This document shows, in pieces, positions 53,284-63,527 of a stretch of DNA of 64,000 nt; the first letter of the stretch is position 1; each line of letters opens with the position of its first letter. The stretch covers positions 342,001 through 406,000 of the forward strand of contig JAPTOF010000007.1 of NCBI GenBank assembly GCA_028554755.1, written 5' to 3'. The notes beneath the pieces were generated by a model that searched no databases, was not told the DNA's origin, and worked only from the letters and a program-made list of their open reading frames with translations. This stretch comes from Cordia subcordata. Its lineage: Eukaryota; Streptophyta; Magnoliopsida; Boraginales; Cordiaceae. The translations under genes and the position numbers were made by a program.

Positions 53284-55728
53284 TTAGCTAGTAGTGGAAA
53301 AGGAGGGGAAGGGACATGGAGGCTTTGTAACTTCAACAACTCCTTCAAGCATCTGGCTCACTTTCCTCATTGTTGGCCTGCTAGAAGGGTCTTCTTGAAT
53401 ACACCAAATACCAACCTTCACAAACCTTTCCAGGTTCTTGCAGTCATTCAAGGCCTCCATATCATCTCCAACCAAACCATCTAATCTGCCTTCCCGGAAA
53501 CAGTCCCAAGCCCAATCAGTTAGAATTGCTTTCTCTTCACCTCCATTCTCCAAATCAAAGCTTTTCCGGCAACTTATGATCTCAAGTAGGAGGACACCGA
53601 AGCTGTAAACATCAACCTTGACGCTGATTGGAGTGTACCTGAACCACTCAGGTGCAACGTAACCTTTTGTTCCTCTTATTCCAGGGTTGGTTCGACTTTG
53701 ATTAATCATTAGAAGCTTTGCCAATCCGAAGTCAGATATTCTAGCATTGTAATAATCATCGAGAAGGATATTCTGAGGCTTGATATCGCAATGGATGATT
53801 TGAGAGCTACACTCCTCATGTAGATAAAGCAGCCCCCTAGCGACCCCCTGCGCAATTTTGGTCCTCTGGCTCCAACTAGGTCTTAGATCACCGAAGAGAA
53901 AGTTTGCAAGAGTGCGATTACTCATATACTCATAAACCAATAACCGATTTTGTCGCTCGTCACAAAATCCAATCAAGCGAACCAAATTCTTGTGATGAGT
54001 CTGGCCTATGACGTTTACTTCAGTTCTGAATTCCTTCTCGGTGTCTTGAGCCACTCTATCCAATTTCTTCACTGCAACAATAGTCCTGGAATCCAAAGAC
54101 ATCTCCCCTTTGTAAACGACTCCAAATGCACCTCTTCCTAGCTCTTCTTTGAATCCGTTTGTAGCTACTTCAAGCTCCCCGAAGGTAAAGCAACGCAAAT
54201 TTATTTCCAACGAGTTGTCTCTCAGGAAAATTTTCCCTATCTTTTTCTGGTAGATAAGAAAAAATCCCAGACAACCTGCAGCAATGAGCAGGATGTTGAT
54301 GGATACAGAGGTACCCAAGAGTACTGATCCCACAAGTCCCAGAGTTTGACGATCATTATTCTTTGCTTTTGCTGAAGGAGATTTAGGATCTAGCTGAGGG
54401 GTACCACCTTTTGGATGCTTGATAAAAGCCGTAACGTTTATAGTTATGTCGCTTCTCCCATTGGACAAAGGCAGCTTTTTCTTCCAGCAGCTATTAGATC
54501 TATAGATGGCAACCGCACAGAAACAATCATACAAGCAAGCGTTTATGCATTCGTCTTCTGTGGAAGGGTTCAACTGCTCAAAATCAGAGTACGGCCAGTC
54601 GGTATTTTTGAGCATCATGAACTCATAAAGATCTCCTGCAGGACCTTGCACAGATCCGTCACAACTTTGAGCGAAATCAGGTTTGCAGCTGCCATAGCTA
54701 TCTTTCGGATCAAGCAACGAATACCCTTCTGGGCATTGACAAAAAGGTCTTCCGGCATCATTAAGCGTGCAAAAGCTATTGTAACCGCAAGCACCACTAC
54801 CTTTGTTTCCATTAATGCTGATGCATATGTTATCCGGTTGTGACGAAACAGAACTCCACTTTTCACCGCCTGACGATGTGCGAGGACGAGAATACTGAGT
54901 GAGAACACCATCAAAAGCAAGTGTCACTCTATGATAATAATCTGATATTGGAGGAATGGAGCGAGAGCGCGGCATAACATCTTCTCGTGTGCCATTCTTT
55001 CTTAGTATGTACATATAGCCCCTCTCATCAAAGACTACCTTTGAACCAGAATTTGATGGATTTGCAGGATCATCAGAAGTGAAACTGTTGTAGTATTCAT
55101 CATCAAAGTCCAAATTGCTGGGCACACTTTTGGTGTTAAGCACTAGATCTCCATTCTCCAGCATACGAAGATAAAACCTTCCCTGAGAGAAGTTAGTTTC
55201 TGTTCTCCGAGAAATAAGCCCACCACCAATCTCTATTTCTTGTGAAGGCAACAAAGTATCAGTTGGACGTTTGAAGCTTTGCCATAGCCAAGTTGTGTTG
55301 TCATTTGCCACAAGCACAAAATTTCCAGTATCTTCCAGAAAACCATAGGCAATATCAGGTTGAATCCAATCAGTGTTCCAAAGCTTTTGGGCTCTAGGAT
55401 CACGGAGCACCAGGCCAAACTGAGAGTCTAGCTGCAACCTGGATCCACGAGGCACCGGACGACTAACATGTGCATGCCACACCACGGTTTCCTCAGGTAT
55501 TTTAGCATACCAAATGGCCAGCAAGAATTGATCCTCGTCCTGGTGGAGTTGTTTAAAACCAAAACCAAAATCACCGTTCGGGGATACCCATGGATTACTA
55601 CGCTCCTCTCCTGCCGTGAGAGATCTGTCCACATCTATCCTGCCATTGTTTTGAGCCAAGGCCAAGTTACATATATATAATGGGAGGAACACTAACAAGG
55701 AAAAACGGATGACTAGAAAAGAAGCCAT
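53284..55728 (-). CDS. G-type lectin S-receptor-like Ser/Thr kinase (LECRK/RLK1 class), gene 5, 814 aa
   Basis: Complete single-exon receptor kinase. The start at 55728 (MASFLVIRF) is chosen by alignment; an upstream in-frame ATG at 55758 would add an Ile-rich tail coded by an (ATT)n/(ATA)n tract. Signal peptide 1-25 (ends ALAQ), B-lectin about 28-150, S-locus-like about 203-305, EGF-like cysteines about 314-356, PAN/apple cysteines about 394-414, transmembrane about 462-493, kinase about 524-800. Landmarks: GRGAFG 531-536, VAVK lysine 554, HCD 646-648 (non-RD), DFG 666-668, APE 692-694. Oddities: Pro 682 replaces an activation-loop Thr present in the other four copies (TNPGIRG against TNTGIRG or TDTGIRG), and the B-lectin segment VVWHAHVSRPV differs strongly from the VVWYANGGIPV type, suggesting altered ligand recognition. 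Most diverged copy in the window. Confidence 0.96.
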   Translation of the reverse strand: MASFLVIRFSLLVFLPLYICNLALAQNNGRIDVDRSLTAGEERSNPWVSPNGDFGFGFKQLHQDEDQFLLAIWYAKIPEETVVWHAHVSRPVPRGSRLQLDSQFGLVLRDPRAQKLWNTDWIQPDIAYGFLEDTGNFVLVANDNTTWLWQSFKRPTDTLLPSQEIEIGGGLISRRTETNFSQGRFYLRMLENGDLVLNTKSVPSNLDFDDEYYNSFTSDDPANPSNSGSKVVFDERGYMYILRKNGTREDVMPRSRSIPPISDYYHRVTLAFDGVLTQYSRPRTSSGGEKWSSVSSQPDNICISINGNKGSGACGYNSFCTLNDAGRPFCQCPEGYSLLDPKDSYGSCKPDFAQSCDGSVQGPAGDLYEFMMLKNTDWPYSDFEQLNPSTEDECINACLYDCFCAVAIYRSNSCWKKKLPLSNGRSDITINVTAFIKHPKGGTPQLDPKSPSAKAKNNDRQTLGLVGSVLLGTSVSINILLIAAGCLGFFLIYQKKIGKIFLRDNSLEINLRCFTFGELEVATNGFKEELGRGAFGVVYKGEMSLDSRTIVAVKKLDRVAQDTEKEFRTEVNVIGQTHHKNLVRLIGFCDERQNRLLVYEYMSNRTLANFLFGDLRPSWSQRTKIAQGVARGLLYLHEECSSQIIHCDIKPQNILLDDYYNARISDFGLAKLLMINQSRTNPGIRGTKGYVAPEWFRYTPISVKVDVYSFGVLLLEIISCRKSFDLENGGEEKAILTDWAWDCFREGRLDGLVGDDMEALNDCKNLERFVKVGIWCIQEDPSSRPTMRKVSQMLEGVVEVTKPPCPFPSFSTTS

Positions 55729-56850
55729 TATTATTATTATATATATGATGATGAGCAAATCCTGGTTCCTGAAATAGAGTATTTGCTTTTGTTTATGTAT
55801 GAATAATGAAATGTATAAATAAGCAAGTTTAACTATATAATATGATGGCTAGTTCCGAATATATCCATGCACGTGCGCGGTACTTGCACAAATTGCAATA
55901 CACAGCTCTTGCTTCATGTACCAGCTTACCAGCTTTCATTGGCCAAAAGCTTTTTTCTTCTATAAAATTCAACCACGTACCTTTTTCATGTCTTTCCTCT
56001 GCATTTCCTTCCGAAATTTCTTCATCCGTTTGTTTGGATGAGTTTGGCAGCTTGAAGGGTATGTTTTGAATGATCAATAAATTTGGAAATGAACGAGGTC
56101 GAAAATTCCAATACTTAAAAACAAGAGTCAAATTTGAAGGCTTATCTACGAAAGTTTCTCTTCCACTACACGCTTTCTTGTGAGCATTATTGTAAAAATT
56201 AAAATAATAATAATCCAACCACCACCTGCGTGTTCTTTGGTGATGTTAACGAAGTTTTGATTAGTGGAAGATTTGATTAGTCTGCTGAAAACATGGCCTG
56301 CTCAGCGGACTCAAATTCCATATGGAAAGACTTCCGAGTCAACTATTGATTTCTTGGTATTTGTACAACCTGCGAGAATTATCCAGCATGACAGAAAGGT
56401 AGGACATAGTCAATCTTTCTCTTAGGTTGTTTCGGTTAACAGATTATGATTTTCTCATATTATTAATTCAATCGCTCATAAAATTTTAAATTCTATAAAT
56501 AGGTGAGTATTGAGGAAAAAAAAATATTCAACAAAATTATCTTTTTTTTAAAATTTAACTTTTACGAGTGGCTGAAATATAATACTCCAAGATTTCAATC
56601 CTTGGTTAATGGCTGTCAACATCCGTCTCCTTGTAAGTTCATCTGATCGGACATTGGGTGTTGATTTTGACCATAAAAAATAAAACAAAGAAACGACCTT
56701 GTGGAAAGTGGTCATTACTTCCTGAGCTCTATCCCCCGTCCAAAGTGTTGTTGGAATTTACCTGTTTGGCTTGCTGTTTCTCCACCTGATGGCCATCAAA
56801 ATTATCAAAAATAAATTTCTATTTTACTCCGCAATTTGTGTGCAAGCAGT
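55729..56850. promoter_or_regulatory. Upstream region of gene 5 with orphan promoter copy
   Basis: A TATA-like CTTATTTATA lies at 55814-55823 (minus strand), 86 bp before the ATG. 55840-56190 matches the gene 4 upstream tract (GGCTAGTTCC, CTTGAAGGGTATGTTTTGAA). A second array-type upstream segment starts near 56320 with ACTTCCGAGTCAACTATTGA (W-box core at about 56336-56343). Confidence 0.55.
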
Positions 56851-58184
56851 GAAAAGGATCGAATTTATAGAGATTGATTGTTTGTGATATTTTTATCCCA
56901 AGTAGATAAAATAAGTGAAATACTAGAAGAAACTGGGTGTTAAAACTATTAAACCAATATATATTAAATTTGAAAAAAAAGAAAGAAAGAAAGAAGACAA
57001 ATCCTTAGACGCAGGCACGCCTACGACGAGAACAACCAAAACTCAACAAACAGTGAATCTGATTTCAACTATGGAAAAGGAATATTCCATTAAAAATGGG
57101 AAAAAGCAATTAAAATCATATTTATGTAGTTCTAAAGCCTAGGGTGTAATCTCCGTTTAGGCCACCAAATCCGATTCCAGATGTAAACATGACTCTCGCC
57201 TATTTCGATAAATTAATTATAGTCGTCAGTATAGCTTAACAACCTAATTGTTCCTTTCCGTGTTGATATTGGGTGAAATCCTTCTGATTCCTCTTTAATT
57301 ATTTTCCTCACCTATTAAATGGTTTAATCCTCGAATAGCTCACAGGATCCATCTAAAGGAAGCACGAACAAATTCTAGAAAAACATGATTCTAAAAATCA
57401 ATTCTCTTGCAAAAATTGATCATTTAGATTAATATATTTTCACAGGAAACTTGTGGTGTCACTATTTCAGGTTAATTAGATAAATTATCTAAACTAATCT
57501 AATTGGCTACCTACCACCTAGAAATTGAACAATTGGTACCCAAATTGCACAACAATACAACAATATTAATTCTTAAAACAAAAAATATATAAATACCAAA
57601 ATAAATACGAGAGCATACAATCAGTAAGATCTCATGGATTTCGTAAAACCATAAATTCTGATTCATCCCAGGCTAGAAAAATAATTGTTTAACAATCCAT
57701 ACTCCATAGTAGGCACTTAATAAGAAAAATAATAAAGCTAGAAGCTAATGAATAAAGTCTAGATATTTTTCCTAGAGGCTTATGGAAATAATATATAACC
57801 TAGGAATTCCTTCTAATATGAAAACTCTTTTAATGCTAAATCTAAAAATAAAAGGTAATTATCCCAAAATATAATCCTTGACCAAGATAAGCCACATAAA
57901 ATAGTTTCCTTCCTTCTAGAACTCATGACATATTTCTTGTCAACAATTTCTCCCAAGAAACGCGCAAAATGTCTTTCAAAGTTTGATGGAAGTTTGATTC
58001 TCGTACAGTCCTCAACGCGAGCACGCCTATGATGGCAGCACTTTTTTACAGCTCCTTTCACGTCCAAAAGCTTCCTAAATACATATATTTTGCTTACTTC
58101 ATCTTTTCCAAACTCAAACATGTAAAATTGCACATAATAAAACCAATTAAGAAGCATCAAATTCAATATTTGCAAACAAATCCT
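56851..58184. other. Unassigned insertion relative to 42 kb, no gene accepted
   Basis: This tract interrupts sequence otherwise shared with 41.9-42.6 kb. It holds a 127-codon minus-strand open frame (57813-58196) that resembles no known protein by eye. ACGCCTACGACG (57009) and ACGCCTATGATGG (58024) look like distant copies of one motif. It is perhaps a degraded retroelement; no target duplication was found. Confidence 0.4.
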
Positions 58185-59270
58185 AGAAGGTAACATGCAT
58201 TTTACCCTGAATTTGATATGAATGATCTCTTACGAGCCAATCCTCATTAGATTGCCTTAATTAAATCTCTATTTTGGCCCTTGAAGTTGTTGAGAGTGGC
58301 CCTATAAAAGACTTCGAGTCCAAATGAAAAGTGTTTATGTAGAATTTTATGACCTCGTCATTGTCTGAATTCTAATTGTTGTAGTTATTGTGACAAGGAA
58401 AAAAAGAAGACATTTTAAAACAAAAGAGATATGTCATTGCTATAAAGAAATTCACCATACAGTTGATCAAGAAAGTAAGGCAATTAAAATTAATCATGCG
58501 AGAAAGTAACGTCTAAACTAAAAAATTTGGGTAAAAGTTATGCTAATTATGGTACGTTACTTCTAAATTACTCTATGCTAGACTAAGCTAAACTGTGCTA
58601 CTGGTATAAAGAGTACAGTCACATTGTATCAGTGATTGAAGGATCTTTTTTTTTTTCTCTTCTCTAACTCTTTTATAGTAGTAGATTACATTATAGTAGT
58701 AGATTTTAAGATAATTTTACAATGATTATTCAGATAATCTCCCCACCTTATGCCCACATTTGTAAGATTATTCTATCACTTTTTCCGTGATTTAGTAACT
58801 ACAATCATGGAAGTTGCATTTTGAAGGAAAAGGAATACTTTTATTATCATAGTGATGATATGATAGAATCTTAATCCCTTTATTATCATAGTGAAATCTG
58901 TGTGTATTAATCCATTATGTATAGCAATACAATTCGAAACTAAACTGGAAAGTGCGATCTAAATTGTCCTACGCTGCCATGCCAAGCTAACTAGTTTGAG
59001 GAAAACAGTAAATTTGGAAAGCAGTTAATCTATGCTAAGAAATGTAAATGTAATATAGAGAGGGGTTCTTTGATTGGTTGGATTTTTTTTTTTCCTTCCT
59101 TTTTCTAGATGTCCCTCCTTTCTGTTCATGTAGCTCATTTATTTTTCAACTGCTCTACTTTCTTGGACCACTTTGCATATCTATATCCCATATTCTTCAA
59201 CTCCTTATGAGAAGACTTGAATGGTCAATGTTTTTTAAGATAAAGAATGCAGAAATTAAATATTCGGGTG
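58185..59270. repeat. Array intergenic repeat, partner of 42590-43560
   Basis: Collinear motifs: GTAACATGCATTTTAC, GATGATCTCTTAC, TATTTTGGCCCTTG, AGTTGATCAAGAAAGT, GTGATTGAAGGATCTT, GAAGACTTGAATGGTCAATG. Part of the same unit also lies at 18120-18315, interrupted there by the Mutator-like element. Confidence 0.75.
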
Positions 59271-59278
59271 AAATGAGC

Positions 59279-60064
59279 GTTACCTCCCTTGTGGTTCATA
59301 TAAATAGTTGATTTTTCCTTGTGGTTTAAATCATATCATATTACCCCTGTGTTTTTTTAAAAGTGGTACAATTTTTTCATCTCCATTAATATTTTAACAC
59401 TGTTAAATAAAACTTTTAAAGGACCAAATTGCCCTTAAAAACCCTCTTAATATTATTTTTACTTGAAAAAAGAAAAAGATCTAATTTTAAATTTTTAATT
59501 TTAAAAATTTTTAATTTAAAAATTTTTTCAATATTTAAAAAAAATATTTTTAATTTTAAATTTTTTTATTTTTAAAATTAAATTAAAAACTTTTTAATTT
59601 TTAGATTTTTTAAATTAAAATTTTTAATTTTTGAATTTTAAATTTTTAAATATCTTATATTTTTATTTTTTAAATATTAATTTTTTTAATTTAAACTTCT
59701 AAACTTTAATTTTATTTTTGTACATTTAAATTTTTAATTTGATATCTAAAATTTTTTATTTTATTTTTATTTAAATTTTTAATTTTTTAATTTTTTATTT
59801 TTTTATTTTTTGATTTTATAAAATGAAGATAAGTAAATTATGTTATAACTATCAATAAGGGTATTTTGGTAAACGAATGTGTAGCAAAATCTAAAATTTA
59901 ACATCCACACATGCCATAAAAGATATTGTAATAAACTCTTCGTTAAATTAGACAGAAAAAGTTAAAATTAAGAATTGTGCGCCACTTTTGAAAAGTAAAG
60001 GAGTAATATGGTGTGTTTTAAATTATACAGAGTAATCAGCTACTTATACAAACTATAGGTGTAA
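59279..60064. mobile_element. Foldback MITE-like element with low-complexity core
   Basis: The left arm GTTACCTCCCTTGTGGTT, then CATATTACCCCTGTGTTTTT and AAAAGTGGTACAATT, is mirrored by GCGCCACTTTTGAAAAG, GAGTAATATGGTGTGTTTTA and ACTATAGGTGTAAC. The core 59460-59820 is nearly pure A/T (AATTTTTAATTTT). Confidence 0.5.
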
Positions 60065-60530
60065 CAATATTTTAGCCCTTAGATTCTTCAAATAAATTTG
60101 AAAAATTGCAAGCTAGTGGCCTTCTTAACCTTATGTAAATTGTTGAGCAAAAATGTAATAACTTCGTCAAGCTTTAGGAACTATAACTTCGTAAAGCTTT
60201 AGGAACTTTCTTTCCAGTTGGCTCCATCAAAGGAAATATCAAACACCATACAAAGTTCCTGGAAATTCGAGTTACTCTACAAATGTTGTGTGTATCATAT
60301 AAATTATATGCTTTTGAAATTTAAGATTTCAAATAAGCATACAACAAATACAACAAAAGTCTCATCCTCAGAATCTACCTTTCAGTCTTGTTCTTTCATT
60401 TGCGGGAAGAACAAAATCAGAGAATTCATGCATCAACTGAAGAGCAGATTTTCTGTAAGTCCTATTCAATGTTAGGTAGAAGATGTACATAGAAAATTAA
60501 TAGGTCAGTTACATAGTAAAAAATTAAACA

Positions 60531-60956
60531 AAGGGTAAAATTTACATTGTCTCACATGTTTTGTCTAGTTACTTAATTATCCTTCATATTTAAAACTTAC
60601 TACATTACTCTTTATACTTTTCAAAAGGTGGCACAATCGCTCTTTTTTCTGCTATTTTCTTAGTATCGTTAGTTGAATTATTGAAAAGTCAAACTTACCT
60701 TTACTAACATTAATGGTGACTAAAGATATTTTTATAAAAAATATATACCACATTGTAAATTTTAACTCCACAAATGCAAAGAAAAAAAAGGGTGCATATA
60801 GCGCACAATAGGTCACCTATTTGGACAAAAAATGTTAAGACAAGGGAATTTATGCCACCTTTTAAAAAATTACGGCAAATAATATGATAAATTTTAAAAC
60901 ACAAAAGTTTACTCAGCTAATTAAACAAATCAAAAAAGAACAACGTGTGTTTATGC
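60531..60956. repeat. Foldback-type repeat, relative of 59279-60064
   Basis: TTACTACATTACTCTTTATAC and AAAAGGTGGCACAATC on the left are mirrored by ATGCCACCTTTTAAAAA and AATATGATAAATTTTAA on the right. Ends are approximate. Confidence 0.4.
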
Positions 60957-61717
60957 CGCAAAATAAATAATACAAAAAAATTAAAGGACGGAACCTAAAT
61001 AACCCTCTTTTACTTATATGTATCAAAATTTATAGTTAGAGGGAAAAAAATGAATCAATAAGAAAGCGAGAAAACAAGCACACACTCTGGGAAGGGCATG
61101 CAGCAAAAAGCATCAGAAGCAACAATGAGTTACAAAATTAGCATGAAAATGAATGTTAAATAATGACTAATTTTCCACCATTAATCACCAGGCCAAAGCC
61201 AGATCAATTTCTGAAATACAGCTACACATCAGTTCCCATGACTTTCCTACATTGATCTTCTTGACAGCAGGACTGCTTTATCAGATAAAAGAATCTTGTG
61301 CAACAAACAGCTCTATATATTAACTAATAAAAAATAATGGATCAAGAATTGAACAATTCAATTCTTTCCTTCCTAAGTTCTATAATAAACATAAATATGA
61401 TATACAGTACAAAAATTTTGAAAGAGAAAAGGATATGATTTCTCTTTCTTGTAGAGGTCTAAGGAGCTGAGGATGGAATTGGGGCTCGTTTGGATTAGTT
61501 TTTCCCAAAATCATTTTTTTTATTTTTTATTTTTTATTTTTTGAAAAAGGTGATTTTTTTTATACTTAAAAAGTTGGAATTGAGCTTTTCCCCAAATTTT
61601 AGCTTCTTTTTTCTTTTTTAAATCCAATAAGTATTTGAAAAAAAAAAACGATGTGCTTTTTTCAAAGGGGGGAAAAAAAGTGCTTCTCTATACAAAAAGC
61701 CAGTCCACAAAGGCCCT
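60957..61717. other. Intergenic, 3' side of the peptide gene
   Basis: No gene. 61480-61640 begins GGGGCTCGTTTGGATTAG and is T-rich, resembling the Tourist-like family at 62675, but a matching right end was not found. Confidence 0.4.
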
Positions 61718-61993
61718 TCACCTATTGTGGGCAGGGTTTGAAGAACTTGGTGGCTGCTTCCTTAGGCTGCTTTCCACCACTTCTTCAGGCTTTTTCATCA
61801 TGGCTCTACTCACTTCATTGGGATTAGTAGTAGTAGAGAGTGATGAACTGACAGAAACTAACAGCTTTCTTGATTGAAATCTTTCCCTGACATTACTAAT
61901 TTTTCCATGAGAAAGAGACCAAGAAGAACATGCAATTTCATGCACAAACAACATCAGCAAGAGAAGAAAAAAGGCTCTTTGGGTGTTCCTCAT
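61718..61993 (-). CDS. Small secreted peptide precursor, CLE/IDA-like C terminus (91 aa)
   Basis: The ATG at 61993 is preferred over an upstream in-frame ATG (62080) because it starts directly with a signal peptide (MRNTQRAFF, then LLLLMLF and HEIACSS; cleavage near 22-26). The middle (30-76) is Ser/Lys/Arg-rich and low in conserved features, as expected of a propeptide. The extreme C terminus is LRKQPPSSSNPAHNR (77-91). NPxHNR at the end is a CLE-type ending (CLE peptides: x-P-x-G-P-N/D-P-x-H-N-R), while PPS followed by five residues and HN fits the spacing of IDA-type peptides. It fits neither consensus exactly. The likely role is an apoplastic signal peptide released from the C terminus and read by a leucine-rich repeat receptor kinase. 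This is inferred from architecture only. Confidence 0.6.
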   Translation of the reverse strand: MRNTQRAFFLLLLMLFVHEIACSSWSLSHGKISNVRERFQSRKLLVSVSSSLSTTTNPNEVSRAMMKKPEEVVESSLRKQPPSSSNPAHNR

Positions 61994-62674
61994 AGTGGGG
62001 CATGCAGAAGTATGAAAGAAATGATGTGAAGATGGGTAATAGTTTAAGCTCTTGTAATTGCTTATATGATGGTAATGCATGTTTGTCTTTTACAGCTTGT
62101 GGGCTTGTGCTTTTTAACCAGACAAACCATTTCTTAACATGTGGGAGGGGGCAAAAAAAACAGTAGTGCAGTGTGTGCTTATAAGTCAACAACGCCATGA
62201 GCTTTTCAGTAGATTTAGATACTTCACCCCACAAGAATTTTTCCGTTTTGGCTTTTTTGATAGGTTGGAACCTAGAAGCAGCTTAACATGTGATGCCGAT
62301 TTGACTAATATAGATCTCTGGATTTGATGCAATCTTCGAAGATAAAGAACATGTCTCATGTGACTTATCACAAGATTTCACATCAGCCATATTCTTCTGT
62401 GTCCTTTTTTTCTTAATGTTATATATTAATCATAGTTTAGCAAGTGCAACAAATACAGCTCAAGTTAGTTGGAAAAGCTCATGTGAAACAGTAACCTGCT
62501 CCTCACATGATCTACCTCTTTAAGAATTGTCAGCCGGAGAATGCATGATTTTACCACCAAGTGTAATTAATTTATATTTCAAACAGCACTTTGGAATATA
62601 AATGTTAAAGAACAACACAATGATAGTAATGACAATAATAATTCATACTACAAGTAGTATATAGAAAATACTAA
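61994..62674. other. Upstream of the peptide gene, no further gene
   Basis: The likely promoter of the small peptide gene. Open frames on both strands here are short and unlike known proteins. Confidence 0.4.
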
Positions 62675-62905
62675 GGGCTTATTTGGATTGGCTTTTTTCA
62701 AAAGCGTTTTTTTAACCGCTTTCGAAAGACAGCTTTTTTTGATAAATTGAAATTTTTATATTCTAAAAAAAGTTGTATTTGAGTTTTTTTCTAAGTTTCA
62801 ACTTTTTTAGAAACCAAATCAAATAGTTATTATAAATTTAATGTAACTTTTTCAAGAAAAAAATATATTATTTTTTCTTAAAAAAAAGCCAATCCAACCA
62901 GGCCC
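62675..62905. mobile_element. Tourist-like MITE (231 bp)
   Basis: Terminal inverted repeats GGGCTTATTTGGATTGGC and GCCAATCCAACCAGGCCC; TAA duplication on both sides (62672-62674, 62906-62908). No coding capacity. Resembles the worn element at 2640-2838. Confidence 0.88.
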
Positions 62906-63527
62906 TAAATTGGATTGGCTTGTTCTTGGGCATGAGATGCTTGTTACGCTTGAGCTCTAAGAAGGATTGAACATACTTCGAACTCTATTTTATGCACCGA
63001 GCCTCCCGTTTTGCAGAAGTCTATTTTTACAAATAGTCTGTGACTTTTAATCTCTAGAAGCCTTGTTAGTATAACAAAATTTAAAATATCCTTGGGTTAT
63101 GGGTATGTCTGCTACAAAAAGATTCTTCCGCATAAGGTGGTAGAAAGAAGGTGAAAAGAGCTGATTAGGATAATCATATTACTGCAGGAGGCCAGGAATT
63201 TAGGGATGGATTCAAAATTTTTGTTCGGAGAAGGCAGCATCTGCAGTTAGGGACGAATTCAAAATTTTTGTTCAGTGAGTATAAAGACACATGACAAGAT
63301 ATACACTAACAAATAAACATAGTATCCAAAAAAAGGATATTTGGGGTAAGCTCTTACTCGTCTTCATTCATCAATCATATACCCACAAAAGATTACACCA
63401 CTGTAAACAGAAAGCAGATTACAAAGCATGTAATGGAGCCGAAAGAAGGAGATTCCACTCTGCATTCAGTAAAGAAGCAAGAATTGCATATATTGTATAA
63501 ACAAATAATGGAAGTGTGACATCTTGT
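62906..63527. other. Intergenic / 3' region of the octanoyltransferase gene
   Basis: A short direct repeat GAATTCAAAATTTTTGTTC / GATTCAAAATTTTTGTTCG occurs near 63210 and 63256. The final part is probably the 3' untranslated region of the next gene. Confidence 0.4.

Noticed and set aside
57813..58196. 127-codon minus-strand open frame
   Set aside because: No recognisable domain, odd composition, inside an unassigned insertion; chance length is possible in this context.
59460..59820. Near-pure A/T tract as an origin or scaffold attachment region
   Set aside because: Low-complexity core of a foldback repeat; no independent evidence.
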